Source: Triplophysa rosa (Eukaryota; Chordata; Actinopteri; Cypriniformes; Nemacheilidae). Taken from it: a DNA stretch of 64,000 nt. The translations under genes and the position numbers were made by a program. The notes beneath the pieces are model-generated. The model was not told where the DNA came from. It worked only from the letters and a program-made list of their open reading frames with translations, and ran no database searches. Positions 32,799 through 43,225 of the stretch are shown piece by piece; the stretch's first letter is position 1, and each line of letters opens with the position of its first letter. The DNA lies in contig NC_079894.1 of assembly GCF_024868665.1 (NCBI RefSeq), positions 3,435,426-3,499,425 of the forward strand, read 5' to 3'.

Positions 32799-33142
32799 CT
32801 AGGGCTGTCAAAAGATTAATCGCGATCAGAATAAAAGTTTGTGTTTACATAATATATGTCTGTGTACTGTGCATTTTTGTATTTATAAAAACATATACAT
32901 GCATATATTTAAGAAAAAATTAAAATATAAAAATCAATAAACATTTATATACATTATAATTAAAATGATTGGTATATATAAAGAAATGCATGTAAATATT
33001 TCCTAAATATGTATTCATCCATGTGTTTGTGTTTGTTTGTGTTTATAAATCCAAAATTAATATGCAGAGAACACAGACATATGTTAACACAAACTTTTAT
33101 TCTGGATGCGATTAATCAGGATTAATCGTTTCACAGGCCTAG
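32799..33142. mobile_element. MITE with CTAGGGCTGTCAAAAG termini
   Basis: Inverted ends of about 60 bp including GATTAATC and CAGAATAAAAGTTTGTGTT; AT-rich interior without ORF. Confidence 0.85.
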
Positions 33143-33879
33143 TTCCTATTTAAGCTCAAGTTCCACATTAAATGTGAATACTACTTTTAATATAATATCC
33201 AGGTTTAATATGACAATACAATACATGTTTGTGCAATTTTGCCATATTTATTTCTAAGTGGTGTGCAATTGGATTTACATATCATTACTGTGCGATGCCA
33301 TGGCAAAAAAAGTTTCGGAAACGCTGCATTTCACAACGATGTGTTGTTCTTCACCCCACAATTTTGTTTTGACCAGTACCAGGCAGTGGGTGCAGCCAAG
33401 CGAGATAACCAACAAAAACATGCAGCTTCAATTGCCAGCAAAACTTTTCAACTTGCAAGAAAGGATTTTATATCCGCAAAAAATGACATCAGAACAGAGA
33501 GCAATATGTAATGAAACGTGTAGGAACTGCGTTAAAGAAGGAAAACATTTTTTTGAAATGCAAAGAATTTTGCCATAAATTGCTTTATATTTGTAATAAA
33601 AATATTTTTTATTATTATAGCATGATCAAGAAATTGTATTTGCAATCTTTTAGATTTTGGTTACAACATAATTAGTTTTGTTCTCAAACACAGTATGTTT
33701 GGTTGCATAAAAAGACAAAAGTAGCTCGATATAGTCGGTTAATTCCATGAGACTGTATTATTGTTGCTTATATGACTAAACATGCACATTGGCTGATCCA
33801 GCCTGAAATGTAAACTTTTTATTGCTATTTGACCATAATAAACAACATTTATGAGACAGGTAATTTGAGAGCCACGTCG
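33143..33879. other. Unassigned sequence with one unrecognised ORF
   Basis: A 106-codon plus-strand ORF (33258-33578) contains QLPAKLFNLQERILYPQK, which looks protein-like, but I cannot place it. The rest is AT-rich. Confidence 0.35.
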
Positions 33880-35456
33880 CCAACACCTGTAAAATTGCGT
33901 TTTTCCATCTTAAGAATATATCTAAACTACGTCATATGCTGTCAATGTCAGATGCAGAGAAGTTAATTCATGCATTCATGACATCAAGACTAGACTACTG
34001 TAATGCACTGTTAGGTGGTTGCCCTGCAGGCTTATTACAAAAACTCCAATTGGTCCAAAACGCGGCAGCTCGAGTTCTTACACGTACAAAAAAGTATGAA
34101 CATATTAGCCCGGTTCTGTCAACCTTGCACTGGTTACCTATAAAGCATCGCGTTAACTTTAAAATCTTGCTTATTACCTATAAAGCCTTACATGGTTTAG
34201 CTCCTCAGTACTTGAATGAACTCCTTTTGTATTACAGTCCTTCACGTGCATTACGCTCTCAGGCGTCCTGTCAGTTGGTAATACCTAGAATTTCAAAATC
34301 AAGTGCAGGTGGTAGATCCTTTTCCTATCTAGCGCCTAAACTTTGGAATAGTCTTCCCTGCACTGTCCGGGAGGCAGACACACTCTGTCAGTTTAAATCT
34401 AGACTAAAGACGCATCTTTTTAATCTTGCATACACTAATCTTCCATAATATAAATCTTCAGAGGGTTTAGGCTGCATTAGTTAGATCAACCGGAACCAAA
34501 AACACAACTGATGTACTTGTTGCATCAAAGAGTACAGAACAGTACTCTACTCTCAGCCAGTCTTGTCTCATTGTTCCAAGGTTACCACAGCGAGCAGGAT
34601 GCAGTTCATGGCCTGACCTGATGGTGGAGCGGAGAATGGGAAGTGGGGACCTGACAAGAGCTGAGATGATAGAGCTGGATAAAGAAGGACGCGGTCTCTT
34701 GACATGTCTTCACCACAAAATTTCAAATGCTATTAGATTATTAATGATAATCTTAAACTATAATTTATTTTATTATTAAGTTTATTTATTTTATTTAGCC
34801 TTGTTGTGCAAGTTCTGTGGAGCTTGTGCAGAGGCAGCAGCTTTTGCCAGAGGGGAACTGGAATCTCCTGGTTGGGCCTGGGTTCTCCTGAGGTTTTTTT
34901 TCTCGATTAGAGTTTTGGGTTCCTCGCCACCGTTTGCATACTGTTTTTGCACTATCTGCCTGACCGGGGGGGCTGCTTTAGAATTTTAAAGTTTTACTTA
35001 ATTAATATTGCATATAGGAATTTATTATCTGTTATATTTGACCTGTGCTTCGCTCTCCTTTATCCTAAATGTGTGCTCTCACTGAGCGTGTGTGTGTGTG
35101 TGTGTGCGCACTTGTCTGTGTACGTACGTGTGTGTGTGTGTGTTGTGTGTGTGTGTGTGCGTGCGTGCGCATCCGTGTGTGTGTGTGTTGTGTGTGTGTG
35201 CGTGCGCATCCGTGTGTGTGTGTGTCTCTGTGTCTGTGTGTGTTGGTGCGTGTGCGTGTTGTGTGTTGTGTGTTGTGTGTGTGGAGTGTTTTGTGTGTGG
35301 GTGTGTCTGTCTTCTGTGTTTTCAACCTTTTCTTGTTTTTGCAGGTACAACTTTGATTGTTTTGCTTGTAGTCAATGTGTCTCATGTGCAGCTGCTTTGT
35401 AACAATGAAAATTGTAAAAGCGCTATATAAATAAAGTTGAGTTGAGTTGAGTTGAG
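33880..35456 (+). mobile_element. L2-type LINE, 5'-truncated, (TTGAG)n tail
   Basis: Carries the RT C-terminal region and 3' UTR and ends ...ATAAATAAAGTTGAG repeated. The 3' UTR holds a large GT-rich tract (about 35086-35290). Its right end abuts the duplicated segment. Confidence 0.85.
33936..34448 (+). pseudogene. L2 LINE RT C-terminal domain
   Basis: 170 codons: LIHAFMTSRLDYCNALLGG, LQLVQNAAARVLTRT, LHWLPIKHRVNFKILL and APKLWNSLP, the conserved C-terminal block of L2/CR1-group ORF2. It ends naturally at a stop, then 3' UTR. The catalytic RT and endonuclease are missing upstream. Confidence 0.88.
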
Positions 35457-35564
35457 GTAACATGAGGACTTGGTCTTGCATGCCCAATATACTGAACAGG
35501 CGCATTGCAAATATTACCGTAGAGTGCACAGACTTTCCTTGAAATAAAGTTTGAATAGACTCAC

Positions 35565-35678
35565 CTGTAAATGAATGAAAGCCATGACGACAAGCTGAGT
35601 TTTGATCTCTCTAAGAGAGATCCGATTCTCACTGTTCGGCTGGTTTTCTTACCCCGATGACTTTTATGTCTGCACATC
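35565..35678 (-). pseudogene. Merlin copy 2, exon 2 (end of zinc ribbon)
   Basis: Acceptor TATCATAG and donor GTGAGT bound 114 bp. Spliced to exon 1 in phase, it completes the zinc ribbon: W at the junction, then MCRHKSHRGKKTSRTVRIGS and LLERSKLSLSSWLSFIY, matching the ISXO2/Merlin R-x-GS-x-[FL]-E-x-S pattern. No further exon is present because the segment ends at 35457. Confidence 0.8.
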
Positions 35679-35776
35679 CTATGATAGCAAAAAAGTTTAT
35701 AAAAATATAGTAAACAATAAGTAAAACATCCACTGCGTCAATCATGAACATTTTCATAATAAACATTAATATTATA

Positions 35777-36209
35777 TGTGACCCTGGACAACAAAACCAT
35801 CTTAAGTAGCACGGGAACATTTTTAGTAATCGGCAAAAATACATGGTATGGGTAAAAATTAACGATTTTTCTTTTTGCCAAAAACCAATAGGATATTAAG
35901 TAAAGATCATGTTCCATGAAGATATTTTATAAATTTCCTACTGTATATGTATAAAAACATTATTTTTGTGAGTGGATGGCCTGCTACAGTGCCTCAGATT
36001 AACAACTTCAAAGGCGATTTTCTCAGTATTTTGATTTTTTTGCACCCTCAGATTCCAGCATTGTAAATAGTTGTTGTTCCGCCAGATAGTGTCCTATCCT
36101 AACAAACCATATATCAATAGAAAGCTTATTTCTCCAGCTATCAGATGATGTAAAAATCTCAATTTCTAAAAATTGACCCTTAAGACTGGTTTTGTCGTCC
36201 AGGGTCACA
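35777..36209. mobile_element. MITE, TGTGACCCTGGAC termini, TATA duplication
   Basis: 433 bp with about 30-bp inverted ends (TGTGACCCTGGACAACAAAA and inverse), flanked by TATA at 35773-35776 and 36210-36213. Lies in the Merlin copy 2 intron. Second copy at 42502-42934. Confidence 0.9.
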
Positions 36210-36500
36210 TATAGTAAAAGGTGCAGCTGCATAATATTCCTAGATACTAAGTGTTTTTGAACCTTACTATAGTATACAGTGTTTACTACAGTTTTTAACT
36301 TACTACAAGAGCACTAACAATTTAGTACAATTTTCTATAGCAATTACTAAATTGTTCAAGTTAACCGGACTTTTATTTTGACGGGTTGTCGGGAAGACGC
36401 TTGAGTTTAAGTGTGTTTGATGATTGCATCTTCACTCAAACAGTAAATTGCTGCTGGTGAAATCATTTTTCAGAGCAACTCTGGAGACGAAGTTCATGTG

Positions 36501-37046
36501 TGTCATGAATGGTGGGTGGTGAGAGACACGGAGACAAGGACAGAGGACCCAAGTGCAGACAGCGGGTAAGGGATTAACACAAATTTTAATAAATAATAAG
36601 CAACAAAACAAAGACCCACGTGGGGGTAAAGTAACAAACATGGAAACAGGAACAAGACTAACTAAACTAACAGGACTAGACTAAAACACATGACAACTAC
36701 AAAGTAAACTAACTCAAAGACAGGAACTCACCACATTACACAAACATGACACAGTACACGCACAACAAACGTAGTACAATACACGAGCACAGGACAAAGA
36801 AACAAGAGGGTATATATAGGTAAGACAAACGAGGGATAACGACATGGGGCAGGTGTAGAACATCAAACACTCAGGGAAAGATAACGAGGAAACGAGATGG
36901 CGGGAACAGAGACGAGACACTGGAGAGAATGTATATTATTGTCAAAAAGACAATAATATGTTTCTCTCCACACATAACCAAAGGCTTTGCCATGGCTCTG
37001 CTACAGGACCAAGACAGACATGACTAAATGAAGCAGAGCCATGACA
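36501..37046 (-). repeat. Solo LTR (TGTCATG family), ATGTG duplication
   Basis: TGTCATGAATGG...GCCATGACA, 546 bp, flanked by perfect ATGTG (36496-36500, 37047-37051), which identifies it as a solo LTR. TATATA and polyadenylation-type sequence read on the minus strand. Second copy at 43226-43771. Confidence 0.9.
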
Positions 37047-37544
37047 ATGTGTTTATATCCTGATACGGTGCCGACGCACATAAATCCATGGGTGTCACGC
37101 GTGTAGCACGTTAAAGTGTGTTGTGCATTCACTCCGACACTCAGAACAGACAGATGACACATTTAAATAACATGATTCCGCGACTGCGAGTCTGCATCTA
37201 GATAAGTGGACTCAATGCAACACACAAACAAGCACCAACTACAAGCAGCTCAGTCTAAAATGCACCTGCCAAACTGTTTTACATGCGTGCTACACTGGCT
37301 AATTTATTCTTAGCACAGACCGTGAGTTGCTACACTGCAACTCGCTGAAAAAGTATTTTAACTACTAAAAAAGCATAAAATCATATAATTTCGATATAAA
37401 CAATATTGGCTCATCATGCTTGGCTTTGGGAAAACAAATACATATCCCCAAATCTCAATACACCGCCCAGGCCCAGTAAAAGGTAGTAAAACGATATCGT
37501 TTTCAAAAAAAGAAATTACATTTTTCTTAGAAAACAAAACTCAC

Positions 37545-37720
37545 CAATGAAACATATCGTAATTTCTATGATTTCTCATCAATTTCATGCCATGGCCACA
37601 TCTTGAGCACGTTACTGTGCTTGCCAGTAACTGTTTGCTTTGAAGCCATTTAATGAGCTTGAGATTCCTTTTAGGAGATGGTTTCTTAGTCGCAAAAAGC
37701 AATAATTTTGTCAACAACAT
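37545..37720 (-). pseudogene. Merlin copy 2, exon 1 (start and first half of zinc ribbon)
   Basis: An ATG at 37718-37720 opens a frame with KKPSPKRNLKLIKWLQSKQLL and CSRCGHGMKLMRN, the N-terminal region and CxxC of ISXO2/Merlin transposases, ending at a GTGAGT donor (37539-37544). Exon 2 lies 1.9 kb downstream beyond a solo LTR and a MITE. A TTTTCGCGCGCC sequence about 50 bp upstream of the ATG (37772-37789) resembles an E2F site. Exons 1 and 2 have no stop, but the DDE exons are lost. Confidence 0.78.
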
Positions 37721-37986
37721 TGTTAGCGCTCCTCTTTATCACATGACTTTCCTTGGAAAGTACTTACTTGGGCGCGCGAAAATCCCGCCACCACCATATG
37801 CCCCACCTAGTGTTGGGAATTGAGGCTCATTTTATGGATTGGGATCATTTGATGCAGCTAAACTAAGAGCCCGAAATTGCACTGAAGATATTCGTGTTTG
37901 AGTGACCATGAACATTAAGCCACTAAATGGATTTTCTGTGCGTTATTATTATTAAAAAAGAAAGAAAACAGAAAGAAATAATTTAC

Positions 37987-38016
37987 TCTAAGATGTGAGC
38001 TGACTCACATCTTAGA
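37987..38016 (+). other. 13-bp stem-loop just upstream of ERV-2 gag frame
   Basis: TCTAAGATGTGAG, loop CTGA, then the perfect inverse, ending 9 bp before the ORF at 38026. Present in both duplicate copies (44712-44741). Confidence 0.8.
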
Positions 38017-38025
38017 TATAGGAGG

Positions 38026-38901
38026 ATGATGTGGCAGGAGTTGAGGAAGGAATTTCCCAACCGCATTGATCCTCGAACACTCAAGGGAGAACAGATGGGA
38101 GAGGATGAGAACCCAGCCACCTACGTACAAAGACAGCTAAGAAAATGGAAGCAAGAACTGGAAAGAGATCCTGAAGGGGACCTGGTGATGGCAGCACTGT
38201 TCAGAAATGCCATGATTGACTCTATGCCGCCTCCGGTAAAAGAAAGATTGGAGGACGTAGTGGGTCTGAACTCAAAGTCACACAAGGAGTTCTGTGATCA
38301 TGTGACCAATGCTGTAGAGCAGTACAGAAAGAGCGAGCAGAAACTGAAAAACCAAGAGAAAGAACTTCAAAGAAAGCTGGTACAGCTGCAGCTTGAAGAA
38401 CTGGCCAGAAAGAATAAGACGCAAGCCGTGGTCAAAGACAAAGACAAAGAAGAAGACTATGCAGCAATGATGGCTCCAGTAAATGCTCCAGCACTTATGA
38501 CACAGCAACCTGGCATAGGAGCCACTGCACAACAAGCACCCGGAAGTGGACCACAACAGCCAGCGCCTATTGTCATCTACGTAAAGCCTGAACAGCAAAA
38601 CAGATTTGGGCCAAGGCCTATGCAAAGAGGACAAGGAAGACCTAACCAGGGAAGAAACCCATGCTGGGGATGTGGGCAACCAGGACACAACAGAAGGGAG
38701 TGTCCTACTAACCCATGGAACACAGACCAGCAACAAGGTTCTCGATGGCAGGCAAACCGCCAACAGCAAACACAATGGCAGGGTCAAGGACAACAAGAAC
38801 AACAAGGACCTCATTGGCAAGACCAACAGAATCAACCCTGGCAGAATCAACAGCAGCAGGGACCGGTCAATCCATGGCGAGGTCCAGATGTTGGCTACTA
38901 G
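38026..38901 (+). CDS. gag: ERV-2 gag, capsid C-terminus and nucleocapsid
   Basis: Structural polyprotein part. 291 codons from ATGATG. It opens with a capsid-like helical segment (RIDPRTLKGEQMGEDENPA) followed by a lysine/glutamate-rich coiled coil (about residues 85-130). One C-x2-C-x4-H-x4-C zinc knuckle starts at Cys213 (CWGCGQPGHNRREC), and a Q/W-rich tail follows. Matrix and most of the capsid are missing upstream and no 5' LTR was found. It ends in TAG (38899-38901), after which the same frame runs on into the protease, as in gammaretroviral gag-pol readthrough. An antisense 219-codon frame is a shadow. Confidence 0.88.
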   Translation: MMWQELRKEFPNRIDPRTLKGEQMGEDENPATYVQRQLRKWKQELERDPEGDLVMAALFRNAMIDSMPPPVKERLEDVVGLNSKSHKEFCDHVTNAVEQYRKSEQKLKNQEKELQRKLVQLQLEELARKNKTQAVVKDKDKEEDYAAMMAPVNAPALMTQQPGIGATAQQAPGSGPQQPAPIVIYVKPEQQNRFGPRPMQRGQGRPNQGRNPCWGCGQPGHNRRECPTNPWNTDQQQGSRWQANRQQQTQWQGQGQQEQQGPHWQDQQNQPWQNQQQQGPVNPWRGPDVGY

Positions 38902-39710
38902 GGCTGCCCAGAAGTTCCTACTGGGAGGGGTCAGCATCCAATGATAACTGAGAATGCTGATACAGAACCTATGCTGCAGATTAAGATTGAAGGCAAGATC
39001 ACACCAATGATGATAGACACTGGAGCAGCATACACATGTATAAATTCAGAATATGCCTCACACCTCCCAATGTCTGGAAAATTCACAAAGACATTAGGAT
39101 TTTCGGGAAAAACGCAGCTAATTCCAATAACAGCTCCAGTTTGTCTAAGGACCAAGGACAAAGAAGTAACATTGCCCATTTTAGTATCAGAACAACCCCT
39201 GTTAATCTGTTAGGAAGAGATGCCCTCTGCAAGTTAAAGATACAACTACTATGTTCCCCAGAAGGTATTTACATTGAAAGCAAGGGAGTCAGACAAATGG
39301 TAATCACAACCCCCCAAGCTAATGCTTACTAGTTAGGAAATTTAGAGGAAGAGGTAGGGAAGACATTACAAAAATGGGAAAAGTTTATTAAGGAACAAAT
39401 CGAAGAGCCCAAATTACCCGAATTAGAACCCCACTGTACCATGATCTATGACCCATTACGCAGAGTAGACATAGAAAAAAGATGGTTACAAGAAACCAAA
39501 GACATAGAAGTTCCCCTTGTTTCACAGCATATAATCATAGGCCCACAAGGAGCAGCATTACAAGTTGATGAGAATGATTTTATTAAGAAATGGTTCCAGG
39601 TCCCAAACTCAGTTCCCCATATCACACTATATTTAGAGAAGGATAGTGAGTCTAAGGAAATAGGCCCAATGATGAAAAAAGCTAAAGGACTACAATGGAA
39701 AAACACAGAT
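38902..39710 (+). pseudogene. pro: ERV-2 protease and PR-RT linker with two H-x-T motifs
   Basis: In the gag frame after TAG: MMIDTGAAYTCI (aspartic protease D-T-G) to about 39195, then a frameshift to NLLGRDALCKLK and a TAG at 39330-39332. The same register continues with PHCTMIYDP and, about 60 residues on, VPHITLYLE, then GPMMKKA. The two H-x-T motifs recall the HxT/S pair of 2H phosphoesterases. Spacing is 62 residues, shorter than the usual 80 or so, so this is only a hypothesis. The frame is then broken by a fold-back insertion at 39711. Confidence 0.75.
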
Positions 39711-39790
39711 GTAGCGAGGAAGGCGGGGCCGGTGGCGTGAGTGATAATGGGTATCAACTGTACGCCACCGGCCCCGCCTTCCTCGCTACA
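39711..39790. mobile_element. 80-bp fold-back insertion in pol, ACAGAT duplication
   Basis: Two perfect 28-bp inverted arms (39711-39738, 39762-39789), very GC-rich, separated by a 23-nt loop. Flanked by ACAGAT at 39705-39710 and 39791-39796. Reading frames on the two sides differ by the 86 nt added (insert plus duplicated ACAGAT). No family is recognised. Confidence 0.85.
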
Positions 39791-39796
39791 ACAGAT

Positions 39797-41275
39797 AATC
39801 CCTTAATATTTTTATCAGCAGACAAACAATTTATGAAGATTGCATGTGCCACAATTATGCAGGGAACTCCTAGAGAGGTGGATGTCAATGGTCAAAGAAA
39901 AATGAATTTGGAAAAGATCTTAGAAAAAGAGATAAAACAAACAGAACTTCTCAAAGAAATGGAGCACTTGGTTCCTGATCAATTGTGGTCAAAACATGAC
40001 ACAGATGTAGGGCTGATAAAATCTGCCAGCCCTATAATTATCAAAGCAAAACCGGGAACTAAGCTACCTAACAAGTACCAATATCCATTGAAACCTGAAG
40101 CAATAAATGGCATCAGGGAAACCATAGATGGACTGATTACAGCAGGAGTGCTGCTCAAAACATCTAGTCCTTGTAATTCTCCTATACTGCCCGTTACCAA
40201 AGCAGACAAAAATGGCGTTTGGTACATGACTTAAGGGCAGTCAATGAAATAATGGAAGATTGGCCAGTAGAAGTTCTGAATCCTCACACCCTGCTCACAA
40301 ATGTGCCGCCTGATGCAAAATATTTTACAGTAATTGATCTTTGTTCTGCTTTTTTCAGCAATCCATTGGCTGAGAGCAGCAGGCACTTGTTTGCCTTCAC
40401 GTATGAGGGGACTCAGATATCCTACACTAGAGTCCCTCAAGGGTTCCGCCATAGCCCCCACATATTCAATCAGCTATTAAAAGCTGACTTGGAAGATCTG
40501 GTATTGGATAGCACTCTTCTGCAGTATGTTGATGATTTGTTAATTTGCACACCTACACTTGAACAATGTCACAGAGATTCTATTAAGGTACTAACCAAAC
40601 TAGCAGAAGGAGGACATAAAGCCTCAAAGGCAAAGTTACAGTATTGCCTTCCCCAAGTAGAGTACTTGGGAAGATTGATTGCATATAAAACCAAGGCAAT
40701 ATCACAAAGTCAATTAGAGGGAATTAGCAAGGTTCCACTGCCACAGACTGTTGGTCATATGATGACATTCCTGGGCATGACTGGGTTCAGCTCAGACTGG
40801 ATAGAGGACTATGCTATAAAAACTGCCCCCTTGAGAGCCCTAATGAAGCAGGCAGGACAACAAAATTTAAGAGCCCCACTTACATGGAATAGTGATGCAA
40901 CAATGGCATTTGAGTCTATTAAGAGAGAACTGCAAAGTGCTCCAGCTCTGACCAGCCCTGACTATACGAAACCTTTTCACCTGTATGTAGCTAACAGAAA
41001 AGAGGGATCTCTGCAGTGTTGATGCAAGAAACTTGTAAGGGAAGGGGAAAACAGCCATTGCCTTTAATAGCACAAAACTGGATAGTGTAGCACAGGGATA
41101 TCCCCCTTGTTATCAAGGACTCGCTGCTGTATATTATGCTTATGAGAAAGCTTCTACTTTGACTATGGGGTACCCTGTGACTATATATGCGCATCACAAG
41201 GTGGTTGAAATGTTGGAGCAGGGCAGATTTGTTTTGACACAGGCCAGATCCCTGTGCTCATGAAGGACTTACAAT
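39797..41275 (+). pseudogene. pol: ERV-2 reverse transcriptase
   Basis: RT from IIIKAKPGTKLPNKYQYPL; NSPILPVTKADKNG, then a stop after WYMT and a frame change to DLRAVNEIMEDWPVEV. FTVIDLCSAFFSNP (first catalytic Asp), RVPQGFRHSPHIFNQ and YVDDLLICTP (catalytic YxDD) follow, then the thumb with FLGMTGFS. After 41022 the connection domain continues in shifted frames to about 41265. RNase H is absent: integrase follows at once. Confidence 0.88.
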
Positions 41276-41291
41276 TGCGCCGCATGCCCTA

Positions 41292-41620
41292 TTGGCTGTA
41301 TTAATTTCAGAGACACATGGGTTTGATCATTGCGGTCGAAATGAGATACTTCAAAAGATCAAGCAACAAGGATATTGGTCACCTTATTTGCAAGCAACAG
41401 TGGATGATTACCTAACAGGATGTGACATTTGTGCTCAGAACAATGTTACGAAAGGAACTTCAGCACCCATAGGACACATCCCTGTACCTGAGGGACCTTT
41501 TAAACACTTAGTAATGGATTATGTTGACATGATCAAATCAGTCAGAGGAAAAAGATACATGTTGGTGATTACAGACAGATTCAGCAGATGGGTGGAAGCT
41601 GTGCCATCAGCAGACCAGGG
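41292..41620 (+). pseudogene. pol: ERV-2 integrase N-terminus and start of core
   Basis: HHCC zinc-binding site (HGFDHCG, CDICAQNN) followed by VMDYVDMIKSVRGKRY (first catalytic Asp) and TDRFSRWVEAVP. The second D and the E are missing because the sequence switches to an L2 5' end near 41620. Confidence 0.82.
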
Positions 41621-42181
41621 CTCTGGGACTGCTCTGAACACGAACGTCCTAAAGACGTCCTGCTTCCTGTTTCCTGTTTCCTGCATCGCTGCCGGCAGCT
41701 TGTTTGTATCAGTGCGCTTCCCACTTCGCTCTAATATTAGTGTATTTTATTATCGTTAATTATTATTGTCGTTGCTAACTTATCCTGATATCTCAATAAC
41801 CCTGTTCCTGTTATTTACTTGGAAGAGTCTAAACCAAATGTGATAGTTAACTTAACGCCGTTAGCATAGCAATAGCGTGTTAGCTTGCTTTCTGTTCACA
41901 CTGTGGAATATCATCTTGCCTCTGGTTTGTCTTGTGTGCTAACTGTTTCTCTTTTTAAGCGAGTATACTACGATCCATCGAGCAACCTTGGTAAGTTGGA
42001 ATTGCACTTCAAATCCGGTGAGTTATGGCTTCTATTCCTATTATTGTTACTTGCACCTCATGTCATATGTTTAGCTTAGCCTTCTCTGTCAGCTGCGAGG
42101 GCTTTATATGCGATAAATGCAGGGAAATAGTTAGGCTGACAGAGAAGATCTTAGAATTAGAGTCTCGCATCCAATCCTTAT
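41620..42181 (+). mobile_element. L2-type LINE 5' end with ORF1 start
   Basis: A 5'-UTR-like stretch, then an ORF from 42025 (MASIPIIVTCTSCHMF) with two CxxC pairs (CTSC, CDKC) and a coiled-coil start (EIVRLTEKILELESRI), typical of the zinc-finger/coiled-coil ORF1 of some fish LINEs. It is cut at 42181 by copy 2 of the duplicated segment. Confidence 0.6.
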
Positions 42182-42289
42182 GTAACATGAGGACTTGGTC
42201 TTGCATGCCCAATATACTGAACAGGCGCATTGCAAATATTACCGTAGAGTGCACAGACTTTCCTTGAAATAAAGTTTGAATAGACTCAC

Positions 42290-42403
42290 CTGTAAATGAA
42301 TGAAAGCCATGACGACAAGCTGAGTTTTGATCTCTCTAAGAGAGATCCGATTCTCACTGTTCGGCTGGTTTTCTTACCCCGATGACTTTTATGTCTGCAC
42401 ATC
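42290..42403 (-). pseudogene. Merlin exon 2, duplicate copy
   Basis: Same as 35565-35678 at offset 6,725; no difference seen. Confidence 0.78.
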
Positions 42404-42501
42404 CTATGATAGCAAAAAAGTTTATAAAAATATAGTAAACAATAAGTAAAACATCCACTGCGTCAATCATGAACATTTTCATAATAAACATTAATATTAT
42501 A

Positions 42502-42934
42502 TGTGACCCTGGACAACAAAACCATCTTAAGTAGCACGGGAACATTTTTAGTAATCGGCAAAAATACATGGTATGGGTAAAAATTAACGATTTTTCTTTT
42601 TGCCAAAAACCAATAGGATATTAAGTAAAGATCATGTTCCATGAAGATATTTTATAAATTTCCTACTGTATATGTATAAAAACATTATTTTTGTGAGTGG
42701 ATGGCCTGCTACAGTGCCTCAGATTAACAACTTCAAAGGCGATTTTCTCAGTATTTTGATTTTTTTGCACCCTCAGATTCCAGCATTGTAAATAGTTGTT
42801 GTTCCGCCAGATAGTGTCCTATCCTAACAAACCATATATCAATAGAAAGCTTATTTCTCCAGCTATCAGATGATGTAAAAATCTCAATTTCTAAAAATTG
42901 ACCCTTAAGACTGGTTTTGTCGTCCAGGGTCACA
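42502..42934. mobile_element. MITE, duplicate copy
   Basis: Same as 35777-36209. Confidence 0.9.
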
Positions 42935-43225
42935 TATAGTAAAAGGTGCAGCTGCATAATATTCCTAGATACTAAGTGTTTTTGAACCTTACTATAGTAT
43001 ACAGTGTTTACTACAGTTTTTAACTTACTACAAGAGCACTAACAATTTAGTACAATTTTCTATAGCAATTACTAAATTGTTCAAGTTAACCGGACTTTTA
43101 TTTTGACGGGTTGTCGGGAAGACGCTTGAGTTTAAGTGTGTTTGATGATTGCATCTTCACTCAAACAGTAAATTGCTGCTGGTGAAATCATTTTTCAGAG
43201 CAACTCTGGAGACGAAGTTCATGTG

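Larger units (their letters stand above)
35457..39681. repeat. 4,225-bp duplicated segment, copy 1
   Basis: Repeated in direct orientation at 42182-46406, offset 6,725. No difference was found by eye up to 38979; from 38980 on about eight substitutions occur in 700 bp. Contains Merlin exons 1-2, a MITE, a solo LTR and ERV-2 gag to linker. Confidence 0.95.

Noticed and set aside
35060..35529. Long ORFs on both strands rich in Val/Cys or Thr/His
   Set aside because: Translation of a GT-rich simple repeat in the L2 3' UTR.
38278..38937. 219-codon minus-strand ORF opposite ERV-2 gag
   Set aside because: Antisense shadow of a Q/K-rich gag; the sense strand has a zinc knuckle and in-frame protease. 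The same applies at 45003-45662.
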